Source: Bacteroidales bacterium (GTDB lineage: Bacteria; Bacteroidota; Bacteroidia; Bacteroidales; UBA6680). From it: a stretch of DNA of 64,000 bases. The notes beneath the pieces were generated by a model that worked only from the letters and a program-made list of their open reading frames with translations, ran no database searches and was not told the DNA's origin. Shown here in pieces: positions 35,495-44,533 of this stretch. Position numbers and translations under genes: made by a program. Location of the stretch: assembly GCA_025210735.1 (NCBI GenBank), contig JAOARD010000032.1, positions 1-64,000 of the forward strand, in the 5' to 3' direction. How positions within the stretch are numbered: position 1 is the first letter of the stretch; the number at the start of each line of letters is the position of its first letter.

Positions 35495-37387
35495 TTACTT
35501 AACGTTCTTAAGGTGTTTGTCCAGAAATTGTAATACCTGTCCGTATGCCTTAATCTCATTCTCTTTTTTGCGGAAACCGTGTCCTTCATCAGGGAATATA
35601 ACGTACTCTACCGGAACACCATTCTTTTTAACTGCTTCAACAATCTCATCAGATTCTACCTGTAGTACTCTAGGGTCGTTTGCTCCTTGCAATACCATAA
35701 GCGGTTTTGTTACATTCTGTGCATGGAATAGCGGCGATATCTTTCTCAGGCGAACAGAGTCTGCCGAGAATGGATCACCGATCTCCTGATACAGAGCTTT
35801 TCTGAATGACTCCCAATATGGAGGAATAGATTTAAGTGTGCGTAACCAGTTTGTTACACCAAATACATTAACACCAACTTTAAACTCCTCAGGTGTATAT
35901 GTAAGTGCTGCCATTGTCATGTATCCACCGTACGATCCTCCCATAATACCAATTTTATCGGTATCAATATAATCAAGAGTAGCAAGGTAATCCTTAGCTT
36001 TTACACAATCCATAAGATCATCTTCGCCGTGGCGTCTATCGTCAAGACTGTAGAATTTTTTACCATATCCTGAGCTACCTCTGTTATTTACTGCAATAAC
36101 TGCATAACCATGATTTACCAGATATTGAATTAATGGGGAGTATGACAGGCGTGATTGACCACCAGGACCACCATGTATCCAAAGCATTGCAGGCACCTTA
36201 TTATCTTTTGATGCATTAATTGGTTTGTAAAGTAGTGCCGGAATTTTAATACCGTCAAAAGATCTGTATCTTACATTAATACCCTCTACAAGATCGTTAG
36301 GTTTTATCTCAGGGTTAAGAGTGTTTGTAAGTTGCTTTAGTTTACCAGTGCTGAAGTTATACAGGTATAAATTACTTGGCGATGCGGAACTACCAACTGT
36401 AAGAATCATCTGATTCTCGCTTCTTGATATCGATACAGATTTAATGCTCTTATTACCAAAATCAGGTAGTTTAATATCATCTCCACTTGCAATATCAACT
36501 ACTCTAAGAACAGTTTTTGCATCCTGATTTATACCAATAACTCTGTATTTCTCGTTGTAAGAGTTATACATGTAACTGATATCCCAATTAGTTTCAAGAA
36601 CCTTAACCTTTGTTTTTGTGTTAAGGTTATACTTCATTACATATGTAAAATCGCTGTCTTTATTTGTTGTATAGAAGAAATCGGTATTATTAAGTGCAAA
36701 AAACAGGGGATCGAATGAAACGTTTTCGATTTCTTCTTCAAATAGTTCTGTCTCTTTTGTCTGTAAGTTATGCAGATACATTACAGATGTTGTTGTTGTA
36801 ATAGGCTTAGTAAGAGCAATATATTTTTTATCTTTTGATATTGAACCAATACCGTAACCATCGTTGTTCTCGTATATCAGTGTTGGTTCCATTGTTTCAA
36901 TATTCATCTCATACAGATCAAAAAATCTTGCATCTCTTTTGTTTGATGTGTAAAAGAATGATTTCTTGTCTCTGGCCCATCCGTAGAATGATGATTTAGC
37001 TTTCTCGCCCGGTGTAAGATCTACAGATGTACCATCTTCATTCTGAAGGTATATGTGCGATATCTCATTTCCTCCTTTGTCGGCACTGTATAAAAAACGG
37101 TTATCGTTCGGAAAGAACGATTCAGCATAGTACGACTCTTTTACAGAATTTGTTAACTGTGTGGTTTTATTGTTGGCAATATTAACCTGAAAAACGTTGT
37201 ATATTCCGGTCTCGTTACTTCCAACAAGTACCTTGCTCTCATCAAATGAGAACCCTGCTTTATATACTGATTGGTTTTTGTAGAATTGATCGATGGTATA
37301 TTTATTTACCTCAACCGGTGCTTTTTTTTGTGTGCAAGCCATTAGCAGAACGCTAAGGCACAGTGCAAGGGATAGTGTTTTTTTCAT
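35495..37387 (-). CDS. S9 family prolyl oligopeptidase-like lipoprotein
   Basis: The 630-residue protein has a lipoprotein signal (LLMACTQKK, Cys near residue 18), an N-terminal beta-propeller of about 350 residues and a C-terminal peptidase S9 domain. Catalytic residues are Ser485 in GGSYGGYM, Asp571 in GANDPRV and His603 in DEGHGF. It probably cleaves peptides at the periplasmic or outer-membrane face, parallel to the DPP IV at 10.9 kb. It lacks that enzyme's Glu-Glu motif, so an acylaminoacyl- or oligopeptidase activity is more likely. A degenerate leader repeat lies just upstream. Confidence 0.92.
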   Translation of the reverse strand: MKKTLSLALCLSVLLMACTQKKAPVEVNKYTIDQFYKNQSVYKAGFSFDESKVLVGSNETGIYNVFQVNIANNKTTQLTNSVKESYYAESFFPNDNRFLYSADKGGNEISHIYLQNEDGTSVDLTPGEKAKSSFYGWARDKKSFFYTSNKRDARFFDLYEMNIETMEPTLIYENNDGYGIGSISKDKKYIALTKPITTTTSVMYLHNLQTKETELFEEEIENVSFDPLFFALNNTDFFYTTNKDSDFTYVMKYNLNTKTKVKVLETNWDISYMYNSYNEKYRVIGINQDAKTVLRVVDIASGDDIKLPDFGNKSIKSVSISRSENQMILTVGSSASPSNLYLYNFSTGKLKQLTNTLNPEIKPNDLVEGINVRYRSFDGIKIPALLYKPINASKDNKVPAMLWIHGGPGGQSRLSYSPLIQYLVNHGYAVIAVNNRGSSGYGKKFYSLDDRRHGEDDLMDCVKAKDYLATLDYIDTDKIGIMGGSYGGYMTMAALTYTPEEFKVGVNVFGVTNWLRTLKSIPPYWESFRKALYQEIGDPFSADSVRLRKISPLFHAQNVTKPLMVLQGANDPRVLQVESDEIVEAVKKNGVPVEYVIFPDEGHGFRKKENEIKAYGQVLQFLDKHLKNVK

Positions 37388-37411
37388 AAAAAAGTATTTG
37401 TTTTATAGTTA

Positions 37412-37456
37412 TATGAAACGTGTATAAGTAATTTCTTATTCATGCTCTGTTGCATA
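37412..37456 (-). repeat. interspersed leader repeat, degenerate copy G
   Basis: Short, diverged copy 25 bp upstream of the S9 peptidase start. TGAAACGTGTATAAG pairs imperfectly with CTTATTCATGCTCTGTTGCA. The central part is missing. Assignment rests on the right end and the position. Confidence 0.4.
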
Positions 37457-37592
37457 ATGATTTTACCATTTGACGGGTATATTAAAGTATGGTTTAACCA
37501 GTAGTTGTATTTTATTGCGAATGTCTTGCAATATTAGGGGATGAGTATATCTAATATACGTGTTTATAGCTTTAAAAAAGTAATTCATGCTA

Positions 37593-37622
37593 TTGTATGT
37601 AGTGTGTAATTTTATATTTTTG
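37593..37622 (+). promoter_or_regulatory. promoter of tRNA-Leu
   Basis: TTG (37593-37595), 19 bp, then TATTTTTG (37615-37622), matching the Bacteroidota -33/-7 consensus. The mature tRNA starts 18 bp downstream. Confidence 0.7.
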
Positions 37623-37640
37623 TATTCTATCAGTTTTTTA

Positions 37641-37724
37641 GCTCGGATGGCGGAATTGGTAGACGCGCATGGTTGAGGGCCATGTGACCGTAAGGTTGTG
37701 CGGGTTCAAGTCCCGCTTCGAGCA
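37641..37724 (+). tRNA. tRNA-Leu (anticodon GAG)
   Basis: An 84-nt class II tRNA. The acceptor stem GCTCGGA pairs with TTCGAGC (37717-37723), followed by discriminator A. The anticodon stem CATGG/CCATG encloses the loop TTGAGGG, giving anticodon GAG. A long variable arm (ACC/GGT stem) and the T-arm GCGGGTTCAAGTCCCGC complete it. CCA is not encoded. It reads CUU and CUC leucine codons. Confidence 0.95.
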
Positions 37725-37725
37725 C

Positions 37726-37760
37726 AAGAAAGGGATACGTCTGAAACGTATCCCTTCTTT
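37726..37760. terminator. bidirectional terminator between tRNA-Leu and sigZ
   Basis: A 15-bp perfect stem, AAGAAAGGGATACGT with ACGTATCCCTTCTTT, and a 5-nt loop. It starts 2 bp after the tRNA and its right end touches the stop codon of the convergent sigma-factor gene. Confidence 0.9.
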
Positions 37761-38341
37761 TATATAAGTATTATCTCATCAGTTACACTGCGCAATGCAT
37801 TACAACAGCATTTTGGCGTTATGGCAAATAGTTGACCATTATCTTCTTTATCTATATGACAACACTCTACAACCAGATCTTTTAACTTTTGTCTTCCTCT
37901 CAGTATTCTGCTTTTAGTTGCTACCAGACTTATGTCAAGATGTTGTGCTATAGTGTTTTGTCTTTCATTCTGTAGGTCGGCCATAATAAGTGGTTCTGCA
38001 TATTTATTGGGTATAAGTTTACACAGAGGCATAATTATTGGTTCTGCATTTTTATAAAGATTAAATAGTGTTGCAGATTGTACTTCTACCTCTTCAAAAG
38101 AGAAACGGTTAACATCTTTTATATGGTCAATAGCAACATTGTGAGCACAACGTTTAAACCATGCTCTTATATTGTTTATTTCTGTTCCGCTGCAGCACGT
38201 CTTAATTATCTTTAGCAGAGTTTCGTGAAGTATATCATCAATAACAGATTTATCCTTTACAATATAGTTCAGATGTTTTCTGATATCGTTTTGATGATTT
38301 AACCAATGTTCAAAAATTTCGCTGTAACTATAGAATACCAT
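37760..38341 (-). CDS. sigZ: SigZ-type ECF sigma factor (copy 1)
   Basis: The 193-residue protein has sigma region 2 (about 15-85, with DILHETLLKIIK and AWFKRCAHNVAIDHIK) and region 4 (about 115-165, NTIAQHLDISLVATKSRILRG). A C-terminal Cys-rich tail has VECC near 158 and CCC near 177. The tail pattern, CC followed by an acidic/Gly stretch and a second Cys group, is that of the SigZ branch. There is no anti-sigma gene next to it, so the Cys residues may sense metals or thiols directly. It is the last gene of the metal/thiol island and a paralog of the sigma factor at 47.4 kb. Confidence 0.88.
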   Translation of the reverse strand: MVFYSYSEIFEHWLNHQNDIRKHLNYIVKDKSVIDDILHETLLKIIKTCCSGTEINNIRAWFKRCAHNVAIDHIKDVNRFSFEEVEVQSATLFNLYKNAEPIIMPLCKLIPNKYAEPLIMADLQNERQNTIAQHLDISLVATKSRILRGRQKLKDLVVECCHIDKEDNGQLFAITPKCCCNALRSVTDEIILI

Positions 38342-38364
38342 ATGTTGTTGTTTTTCTGGTGGTT

Positions 38365-38372
38365 CAAATTTA
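38365..38372 (-). promoter_or_regulatory. -7 box for sigZ copy 1
   Basis: The minus strand reads TAAATTTG, matching TAnnTTTG, 23 bp upstream of the ATG. A -33 box is not clear. Confidence 0.4.
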
Positions 38373-38556
38373 TAATATATCTATTAAACTAAGTGTTATA
38401 ACTTGTTAAATTTTTCTTAAATGTTTGTATATGTGATTAAAACAGGTGTAGAGGCAACAGAATATATTGCCTCTAATAATTAATAAGATGTTTATGTTCT
38501 ATACTTCAGTTTTCTATATAAAAATTATGTTATGAGTACAGATGCATACATATTAA

Positions 38557-39144
38557 TTAACAACATGTACTACCTGAGTTGCCGCAACACGATACCTCTT
38601 CTTCAGACTCAATTGAGGTACAGTTTATACCACAACGTTGTCCGCAACACCATTTAATGTTATTATCAGAATCGGATGTTGAACATCTACTTCCGCATGG
38701 TTTTCCACAGCACGATTTTTTCTTTATCTCTTTTTTTACTCTGGTTGCTTTGGTTGCTTTTGCTGAACTTCCACATGATGATCCGCACGAGCTTCCGCAC
38801 CCTGTTTTGGGCTGTAGATCTTTTGGTAATAGTTTTACAGCATCAGGATTGGCTTTAATGTTGTCAGCGTCGAATCCTGTTTGCGCAATAGCTTTTCTGA
38901 TCTTGTTTGGAGTTGTTTTTTTTGCAGTGTATTTTACAACCACAATAGCAGATTTAAACTCAAAGCTCTTTACTCCGCGTTCAACAGCAAGTGCTCTCTC
39001 AACAATATCTTGTGCTTTTTTACTCTTTGCTGTCGTCTTTATAGCTATAGAGCTAACATTTTTCTTAGCAAAAGTGATTGTTGGTACAGCAATAAATAGT
39101 AGTACTGTTACTACTAATAACTTAATAAAATTTAATGATCTCAT
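38557..39144 (-). CDS. exported HMA-like protein with Cys-rich tail
   Basis: The 195-residue protein has a signal peptide (about 1-26, ending ITFAKK). A ferredoxin-like domain of the HMA type follows at about 30-95 (SSIAIKTTAKSKKAQDIV, then KIRKAIAQTGFDADNI). The usual CxxC loop is replaced by TAKSKKAQ, so this domain cannot bind metal in the standard way. The C-terminal 80 residues hold about 20 Cys in groups such as GCGSSCGSSCGSS, SCCGKPCGSRC and WCCGQRCGINC, resembling a metallothionein. It directly follows a TonB receptor gene (18 bp), so the pair may capture a soft metal in the periplasm. Confidence 0.8.
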   Translation of the reverse strand: MRSLNFIKLLVVTVLLFIAVPTITFAKKNVSSIAIKTTAKSKKAQDIVERALAVERGVKSFEFKSAIVVVKYTAKKTTPNKIRKAIAQTGFDADNIKANPDAVKLLPKDLQPKTGCGSSCGSSCGSSAKATKATRVKKEIKKKSCCGKPCGSRCSTSDSDNNIKWCCGQRCGINCTSIESEEEVSCCGNSGSTCC

Positions 39145-39162
39145 TGTAATGTGTTTAATTTG

Positions 39163-40960
39163 TTATTTGATTTTGAATCGTAATCCGAATGATATTTTTG
39201 TACCCATAATCGGTCCCCAGACTCTTGTTGCATCAAAGCTTTTAGAGAAAGGATCGTTTGATGATATTATTGGGTTCTTTTGGGTGTAATTTGTAAGGTT
39301 TTCTCCTGCAAGGTATACATCAAGATGTTTAAATCGTCTTGTTACTTGTGCATGAATTTGATAAAAAGCAGGTGAGTAGTCGCTATATTCAGCATCTTCA
39401 AGATGACTTAATTTTGATTTCCCGATAAACTGGTTTGTAATATCAAATTGCCATCTGGAGTATTTTGTAGCATATGATAGTGTAAGCAAACCTTTAAACT
39501 TTGCATTGTATAGTTTATCTTGTAGCTTTCCGTTGTATGTCTCTTTAATGTTGTTGTATCGTCCTGCAATTTTTATCTGAAGTCTTTTAAAAGGATCAAA
39601 TGATACTGATGCCTGATAGTTATCGGCAAATGATCGTTCGTCTAATGCATAAAACAGTACATTATCTGGATCAGACAACAGATCGGTAATTATTTTTGAG
39701 TTAAATTCTGTACGGTGATAATCAAATTCTATGGCTAACTTCTTACCAAATATTGTAAGACTGTGTGATATACTTCCTCCAAAACTCCATGCCTCTTCCA
39801 GTATAATCTTTAAGACCAAAGAATGAGCTGTTTTCTGCATATGCGTAGTTTGTTTTTACACCAAATGTTACATCTTTTATCCATTTAATACGAAACATTT
39901 GATTAGAGAATAATTCGTAACGTTTGTTTATAATTCCTACACCATAAAAGTTTGTTGTACCACGATCTCTATTCTTATCAAATTCCGATTCTCCACCGTA
40001 GTCATCTTTATATGTTAATCTATAACCAAATTGATGACGATATTTACCTTTGTTATCGTACTTAAATGTTTGTGTAATGTTTCCTGCTTTACCAGTTGGC
40101 ATATCCAGAAATCCATCATTGTTGTTATCTATCTCACCAGAATGTAGCGATCCGTGAACAAACAACATAGAGTTCCATTTATCTGATATCTCAAATCCTT
40201 TATAGAGATTTATATCTGTAGACAGAAATGAATTCATATATAGGTTTGCAAAGAAATTCTCAGAGTTGTCCGGTTGTTTAAGAAACATTTGTACCTGACC
40301 AGTAATTCCTTCGTAACCACTAATAACAGAACCAATACCTTTTGATATACTAACAGATTTAAGGTACGGACCAGGTACATGTAATCCTAGTGATGCACTT
40401 AAACCTCTTGCTACAGGTACTTCTTCAGATAGTATCTGTGTATATACTCCCGCAAGTCCTAACATCTTTATCTCCTCGGTACCGGTAACAGCATCGGTAT
40501 ATGTTTTATCTACCGATAGTGTATTCTCAAATGTTGCTGCCAGATGGCAACATGGTAATCTTTCAAGCGATGCAGATGTTAGTTTTTCTGTTTTCCGAGG
40601 TGTTAGTTTTGATATCTCCTCTGCTTTTCGACGGCTTGTAACAACCACCTCTTCAATAGACATCATATCGTCTTTTAACTTTACTGTTCCGATATTGTTT
40701 CTGTTGGCAAAAACATATTTTGTTTGATATCCGATAAAACTGAATATCAGTGTATCTGATTTTTCTGTTTTGTTGATTGTGAAATGACCATTATAAAGTG
40801 AGGTTGTACCAATTGTTGTACCTTTCCAGTATACATTAACAAATGGTAATGGTTTGTCTGTTTTATCTACAATTTTACCCTCTATTTTTATTTGTGCAAA
40901 CATATTGCCAGCAAATAGATACATGAAAATAATCTGTAATAGAAATCCTTTTCTAATCAT
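39163..40960 (-). pseudogene. TonB-dependent receptor with one frameshift
   Basis: Two overlapping frames encode one receptor of about 599 residues. Frame one (40960 to 39743) carries the signal peptide, the carboxypeptidase-like domain (KIEGKIVDKTDKPLPFVNVY), the plug (IEEVVVTSRR, LGLAGVYTQILSEEVPVARG) and the first barrel strands, then goes wrong after GLKDYT. Frame two (to 39163) resumes with EEAWSFGGSISHS and ends in the barrel signature SFGLRFKIK. Removing one G of the GG near 39801-39803 joins them as DYTEEAW. The plug has an unusual CC (LERLPCCHLA). Related receptors lie next to HMA proteins and are thought to import metals. It may be a true pseudogene or a sequence error. Confidence 0.82.
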
Positions 40961-41012
40961 GTTTAACCCTTGTTTAAATTTTAGTTATTCTGACAACAGG
41001 ACTTACATGACT

Positions 41013-41044
41013 AAAAAAGGATGCAAAAAAATATCATCTTTTTT
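41013..41044 (-). terminator. terminator-like hairpin after arsR copy 2
   Basis: AAAAAGGATG/CATCTTTTTT (one G-T) around an A-rich loop. The leftward transcript ends in CATCCTTTTTT. It separates the second arsR from the TonB receptor gene. Confidence 0.6.
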
Positions 41045-41083
41045 ACAGGGCAGTAGGTAAGGGAATTGATAAAGGTGTGTTTT

Positions 41084-41395
41084 TTATGTTTGTTCCTGAT
41101 TTATAACCGAAGCAAATAGCATTTTAATCCTGTTCCAGTTATCTCTGTTTATACAGTATTTTACATTCGGAGGATTTGTCTCTCCCTGAATTACACCTGC
41201 TTGTTTTAACTCTTTAAGATGCTGTGAGAATGTTGATTTTGCAATAGGAAGGTTGTAGCACAAATCTCCGGCTCTGCAGCACTCTGTTCTGTTTAACAGA
41301 TTCTGAACTATATATAATCTTGTAGGGTGTGATATTGCTTTTGCATATTTGGCAATATCAATATGCTCTTTGGTTATTACTGGTGGTGTCTGCAT
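41084..41395 (-). CDS. ArsR-family regulator (copy 2)
   Basis: The 103-residue winged helix-turn-helix protein has the ArsR core: ISHPTRLYIVQNLLNR, the recognition helix IAKSTFSQHLKELKQAGV, and the wing. Cys39, Cys40 and Cys46 (ECCRAGDLC) lie at the position where ArsR/SmtB proteins bind As(III), Sb(III) or thiol-reactive metals (alpha-3/alpha-5 sites), so metal sensing is likely. It closes the C-S lyase/rhodanese/permease gene group (11 bp after the permease), which it may control. No operator was identified. Confidence 0.88.
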   Translation of the reverse strand: MQTPPVITKEHIDIAKYAKAISHPTRLYIVQNLLNRTECCRAGDLCYNLPIAKSTFSQHLKELKQAGVIQGETNPPNVKYCINRDNWNRIKMLFASVINQEQT

Positions 41396-41406
41396 CTGTA
41401 TATTGA

Positions 41407-42123
41407 TTACTTTATGAGTAGTGCTATACTAGCTATAATTGTTATAACTATTGTAATGGCTTTGAATACCTTGTTAGGTATAATATTGTTAAGTATTTTT
41501 CCGATTAGTGAACCAAAAATAAGGATAGGAGCAAAGGACATTGATAGTTTGACTGAGCTGTATGATATGAGGTCTGCATACCAATAACCTGTTATTGCAA
41601 TTGTAGCTGTAATTACCGAGAATAGTGCAAATATATACCTGAATTGAGCATTACTAATCTTAATTCTGTTAAGTAACAGTGCAAGAGCTGGTCCGCTTGC
41701 AGATATTATACCTGTTAAAAGACCGATAAAAGCACCGGCTGCAAATCCTGTGTATCTGCTTATGTTTGTTGTATTACTTCTTTTTATTAATGATATAACA
41801 GATAGTATAATGAATACTATACCCATGAAACGAGTTAGTACAGTATTGTCAATATATTTTAATATTATAACGCCTGCTACTGTAAATATGGAGGCAAATA
41901 TTATTAGTGATTTAATTTCAGCTGTAATAATCTCTTTTTTTCGTTTTTCTATAATAATTATTAATGAAGAGATAAGGTTACAAAAGGTTATTACAGGAAT
42001 AATATCTTTAGGTTGATACCAATGTATTAGAAACGGCATTGCAATAATCCCGAATCCGAATCCTGTAACTCCTTTTAATAACCCCGCAAAAACTATAACT
42101 AATATACTCCAGGTAAAAGTCAT
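41407..42123 (-). CDS. TauE/SafE family permease
   Basis: The 238-residue membrane protein has about eight hydrophobic segments and the TauE/SafE pattern: GLLKGVTGFGFGIIAMPFL near the N-terminus and a second GAFIGLLTGIISASGPALA at about 140-158. The family exports sulfite, sulfoacetate or related organosulfur anions. Its neighbours (rhodanese, C-S lyase) agree with a sulfur substrate. Length is typical (about 240-260). Confidence 0.88.
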   Translation of the reverse strand: MTFTWSILVIVFAGLLKGVTGFGFGIIAMPFLIHWYQPKDIIPVITFCNLISSLIIIIEKRKKEIITAEIKSLIIFASIFTVAGVIILKYIDNTVLTRFMGIVFIILSVISLIKRSNTTNISRYTGFAAGAFIGLLTGIISASGPALALLLNRIKISNAQFRYIFALFSVITATIAITGYWYADLISYSSVKLSMSFAPILIFGSLIGKILNNIIPNKVFKAITIVITIIASIALLIK

Positions 42124-42132
42124 ATATTCAAT

Positions 42133-42471
42133 TTATATGCTTCGTTTTACTATTGGTAATCTGTGTTGTTGCCATCCGAGTATGCCCTCATACATAAGAT
42201 ACAGGTTTTTAAATCCTATATCGGCCATGTGGTTTACCAGTATCTCACTTCGGATATTTGTTGTACAGTATATAAGGTATGGCTTGGTTTTGTTGAATTG
42301 TTCAAGTTGTTTCTTTACGTTGTTTGCAAAAGCATCTATTACAATAGCATTTGCAATATGCCCCTCTCTAAACATATCAATGTTTCTACCATCTATTATA
42401 GTCAGATTTGGCTCGTTTTGTATAAGATCATAAGCGTCTTTAACTGTAATATCTTTTATTGTTTTGTTCAT
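42133..42471 (-). CDS. rhodanese-domain protein
   Basis: The 112-residue single-domain rhodanese has DGRNIDMFREGHIANAI near 27-43 and the active-site loop YCTTNIRSE with Cys69. The loop departs from the usual CxxGxR(S/A) but keeps the catalytic Cys and Arg. Rhodaneses carry persulfide sulfur. The last codons (VKRSI) are encoded by AAACGAAGCATA, nearly the start of the interspersed leader repeat, so the gene end may derive from a repeat copy. It lies between the C-S lyase and permease genes with small gaps. Confidence 0.85.
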   Translation of the reverse strand: MNKTIKDITVKDAYDLIQNEPNLTIIDGRNIDMFREGHIANAIVIDAFANNVKKQLEQFNKTKPYLIYCTTNIRSEILVNHMADIGFKNLYLMYEGILGWQQHRLPIVKRSI

Positions 42472-42486
42472 ACTATAGAGTGTTTG

Positions 42487-43668
42487 TTAATATTGTAATC
42501 CTCTTTTCATAACCTGTTTCAGATCATTCATGCTACTCTCTAAATAATCTAGTGGTGAGGCTATATTCATTCGCATAAAACCGGCACCGTTTTTACCAAA
42601 CCAATGTCCGGGAGCCATTGCCAGTTGTGCCTGATTAAAAAGAATGTTGTTGAGTTGATTTTTATTTAAATCAAGTTCTCGGAAGTCTAACCACAGTTGA
42701 TATGTACCCTGTGGTTTTATAAGTTTAATCTGCGGAATCTCTCTCTTAATAAAGGTATTTATCCACTCAATGTTCTTTTCCAGATACATGGTTAATTCAT
42801 CTAACCACTCTTTACCTTTTGTATAAGCTGCAATTGTAGCATAGTTTGATATAACATTTCCGTGGTGAAGGAATAACGATTCAACCTTTGATTGTATTCT
42901 GCTGAATATAGATTCGTTGTGCGTATAGATGTATCCATTAGATATACTGTGCATACCGAATGTTTTAGCAGGTGAGCCAAGTAGTGCTATATGATTTCTA
43001 TTCTCAAGACTTAGTATGCTGTTAAATTTGTTGTTTCTGTATATTATGTCTGAGTGAATCTTATCGCTTACAATCATTACATTAAACTCCTCTGCAATTT
43101 CAGACAGTTTTGTAAGCTCCTCCTTAGTCCATACTCTGCCTACCGGATTGTGAGGATTACACAGAATAATCATCTTTACATTCTCATTTGATAGTTTATT
43201 CTTCAGATCTTCAGTATCAAACCTGTATTCATTATCATTTAATGTCAGAGGATTGTTTATCAGACGTCGGTCTGTTTTTTTAATTATTGATGCAAACTGA
43301 TGGTAAACCGGTGTTTGTATAAGAATACCATCTCCCGGATTTGTAAACTCTTGTATAATAACTGACAGAGCAGTTAATACTCCTGATATTTGTATAAACA
43401 TATCGCTGTTCAGGTGCAGATTATGTCTTTCTCTGTACCAATCTGCAAGAGCTTTAAAAACATCATTATTGTTAAACTCATACGCAAATATTGCTCTGTC
43501 AGCAAGCCTCTTTATCTCATCAGATACAGCTTCAGGAACTTTAAAGTCCATATCGGCTAACCATAACGATTTAAGTTTATTGTTACCGAAGAGCTGTTTA
43601 AGAATTGCAGGATTATTTTTATAGAAACTTATGTTATCTGTATGATTAACTGTATCAAATGAATTCAT
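42487..43668 (-). CDS. PatB/MalY-type C-S lyase (cystathionine beta-lyase-like)
   Basis: The 393-residue PLP enzyme of fold type I belongs to the MalY/PatB group, which splits cystathionine or cysteine S-conjugates to pyruvate, ammonia and a thiol. The PLP lysine is Lys235 in GSPAKTFGMHS. ILCNPHNPVGRVW and the C-terminal FMRMNIA arginine segment that binds the substrate carboxylate are present. Length is normal (380-400). In this island it could release sulfide or thiols from conjugates, with the rhodanese and permease handling the products. Confidence 0.9.
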   Translation of the reverse strand: MNSFDTVNHTDNISFYKNNPAILKQLFGNNKLKSLWLADMDFKVPEAVSDEIKRLADRAIFAYEFNNNDVFKALADWYRERHNLHLNSDMFIQISGVLTALSVIIQEFTNPGDGILIQTPVYHQFASIIKKTDRRLINNPLTLNDNEYRFDTEDLKNKLSNENVKMIILCNPHNPVGRVWTKEELTKLSEIAEEFNVMIVSDKIHSDIIYRNNKFNSILSLENRNHIALLGSPAKTFGMHSISNGYIYTHNESIFSRIQSKVESLFLHHGNVISNYATIAAYTKGKEWLDELTMYLEKNIEWINTFIKREIPQIKLIKPQGTYQLWLDFRELDLNKNQLNNILFNQAQLAMAPGHWFGKNGAGFMRMNIASPLDYLESSMNDLKQVMKRGLQY

Positions 43669-43682
43669 AATAGTATATTTTA

Positions 43683-44417
43683 TTATTTACCACATCCGGC
43701 TCCACATCCTGAAGATATAGCCTTTGTTGCTGCTGATACTATATCTGAAACAGAGTTGGTTTTATCAAATACACCTGTTATCTGTCCTTGTGTATTTATA
43801 ACAATAATAGTTGCCTTCTTAATGTTTGATATCTGAAGTGTATTTACCAGATTTTTCTCTTTTTCGCTCTCAGTATTTACAGATATAACAGATGTGTTTT
43901 TCAGTTTTTCGTGTGCACTATTTGCAAGTTTTGTAACGCTGTCTTTTTGAGTTGTTTTACTATTGTATACAACTATTATAGATACCTTTTTGCGGTTAAT
44001 ATTTCTGATTATCTCAGAGTATGTAGGTGTGGGTATACTATTATTTAGATTATCTGCTGTAATTTGATTGGCAAGAACACCTTTTATAAGGTTACTATAT
44101 TTGTCAACAATAAGAATAGCCGGTTTATCTATATTTCTTAAACCAAACTTCTTTACAAATGATTTATTCTCTTCTGATGTTATATCAAGCTCTATTACAG
44201 ATATATTTTTGTTGCTGCTCAGAACACTATTTGCTTTTTTAAGAGCATTCTGTTTATCATCATTGTTCTTTTTATATGCAACAATTATTACTGTATTTCC
44301 TTTAGCCTGAGCTTCTGATATCTTTGTTATATTATCTGTTTTGTACATACCTGCACAGTTTAAGTTTATAAATATTGCTATAACAAGCATTATAGTTGCT
44401 GAACTGAATTTTTTCAT
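43683..44417 (-). CDS. exported tandem thioredoxin-like protein with CGAGCGK end
   Basis: The 244-residue protein has an N-terminal signal (about 1-24; LNCAG could be a lipobox). Two similar domains follow (about 30-125 and 135-230), each with the strand-helix pattern of a thioredoxin fold (NTVIIVAYKKN, KPAILIVDKYSNLIKGV; VSIIVVYNSKT, KATIIVINTQGQITGVF). Neither has a CxxC redox motif. The C-terminus ends GCGAGCGK, which could form a terminal metal- or thiol-binding hook. It is encoded just upstream of the C-S lyase gene and is probably co-transcribed with it. Confidence 0.65.
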   Translation of the reverse strand: MKKFSSATIMLVIAIFINLNCAGMYKTDNITKISEAQAKGNTVIIVAYKKNNDDKQNALKKANSVLSSNKNISVIELDITSEENKSFVKKFGLRNIDKPAILIVDKYSNLIKGVLANQITADNLNNSIPTPTYSEIIRNINRKKVSIIVVYNSKTTQKDSVTKLANSAHEKLKNTSVISVNTESEKEKNLVNTLQISNIKKATIIVINTQGQITGVFDKTNSVSDIVSAATKAISSGCGAGCGK

Positions 44418-44440
44418 ACGTTTATTTATCTTTTAATGAT

Positions 44441-44506
44441 CTGATGAAACTAGCATTTACAATCATGTTTATGTGTAAGGAGTTCATTGCAAATGCTTTG
44501 TTTAAT
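44441..44506 (-). repeat. interspersed leader repeat, diverged copy H
   Basis: Located 24 bp upstream of the thioredoxin-like gene. CTGATGAAACTAGCATTTAC matches the near arm of copies B and F1 (CAGATGGAACTCGCATTTA); the far arm is weaker (AAATGCTTTGTTTAA). Confidence 0.55.
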
Positions 44507-44533
44507 TATAATATTGTTTTGTATCTGTGTTTT

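Noticed and set aside
37641..37724. tRNA-Leu as attachment site for an integrated island
   Set aside because: No integrase gene and no second copy of the tRNA 3' end were seen on either side, so the neighbouring metal genes cannot be called a tRNA-inserted element.
38579..39289. 236-codon plus-strand ORF opposite the HMA-like gene
   Set aside because: It is antisense to the Cys-rich tail and signal peptide of a recognisable exported protein and continues into the receptor gene without any family signature.
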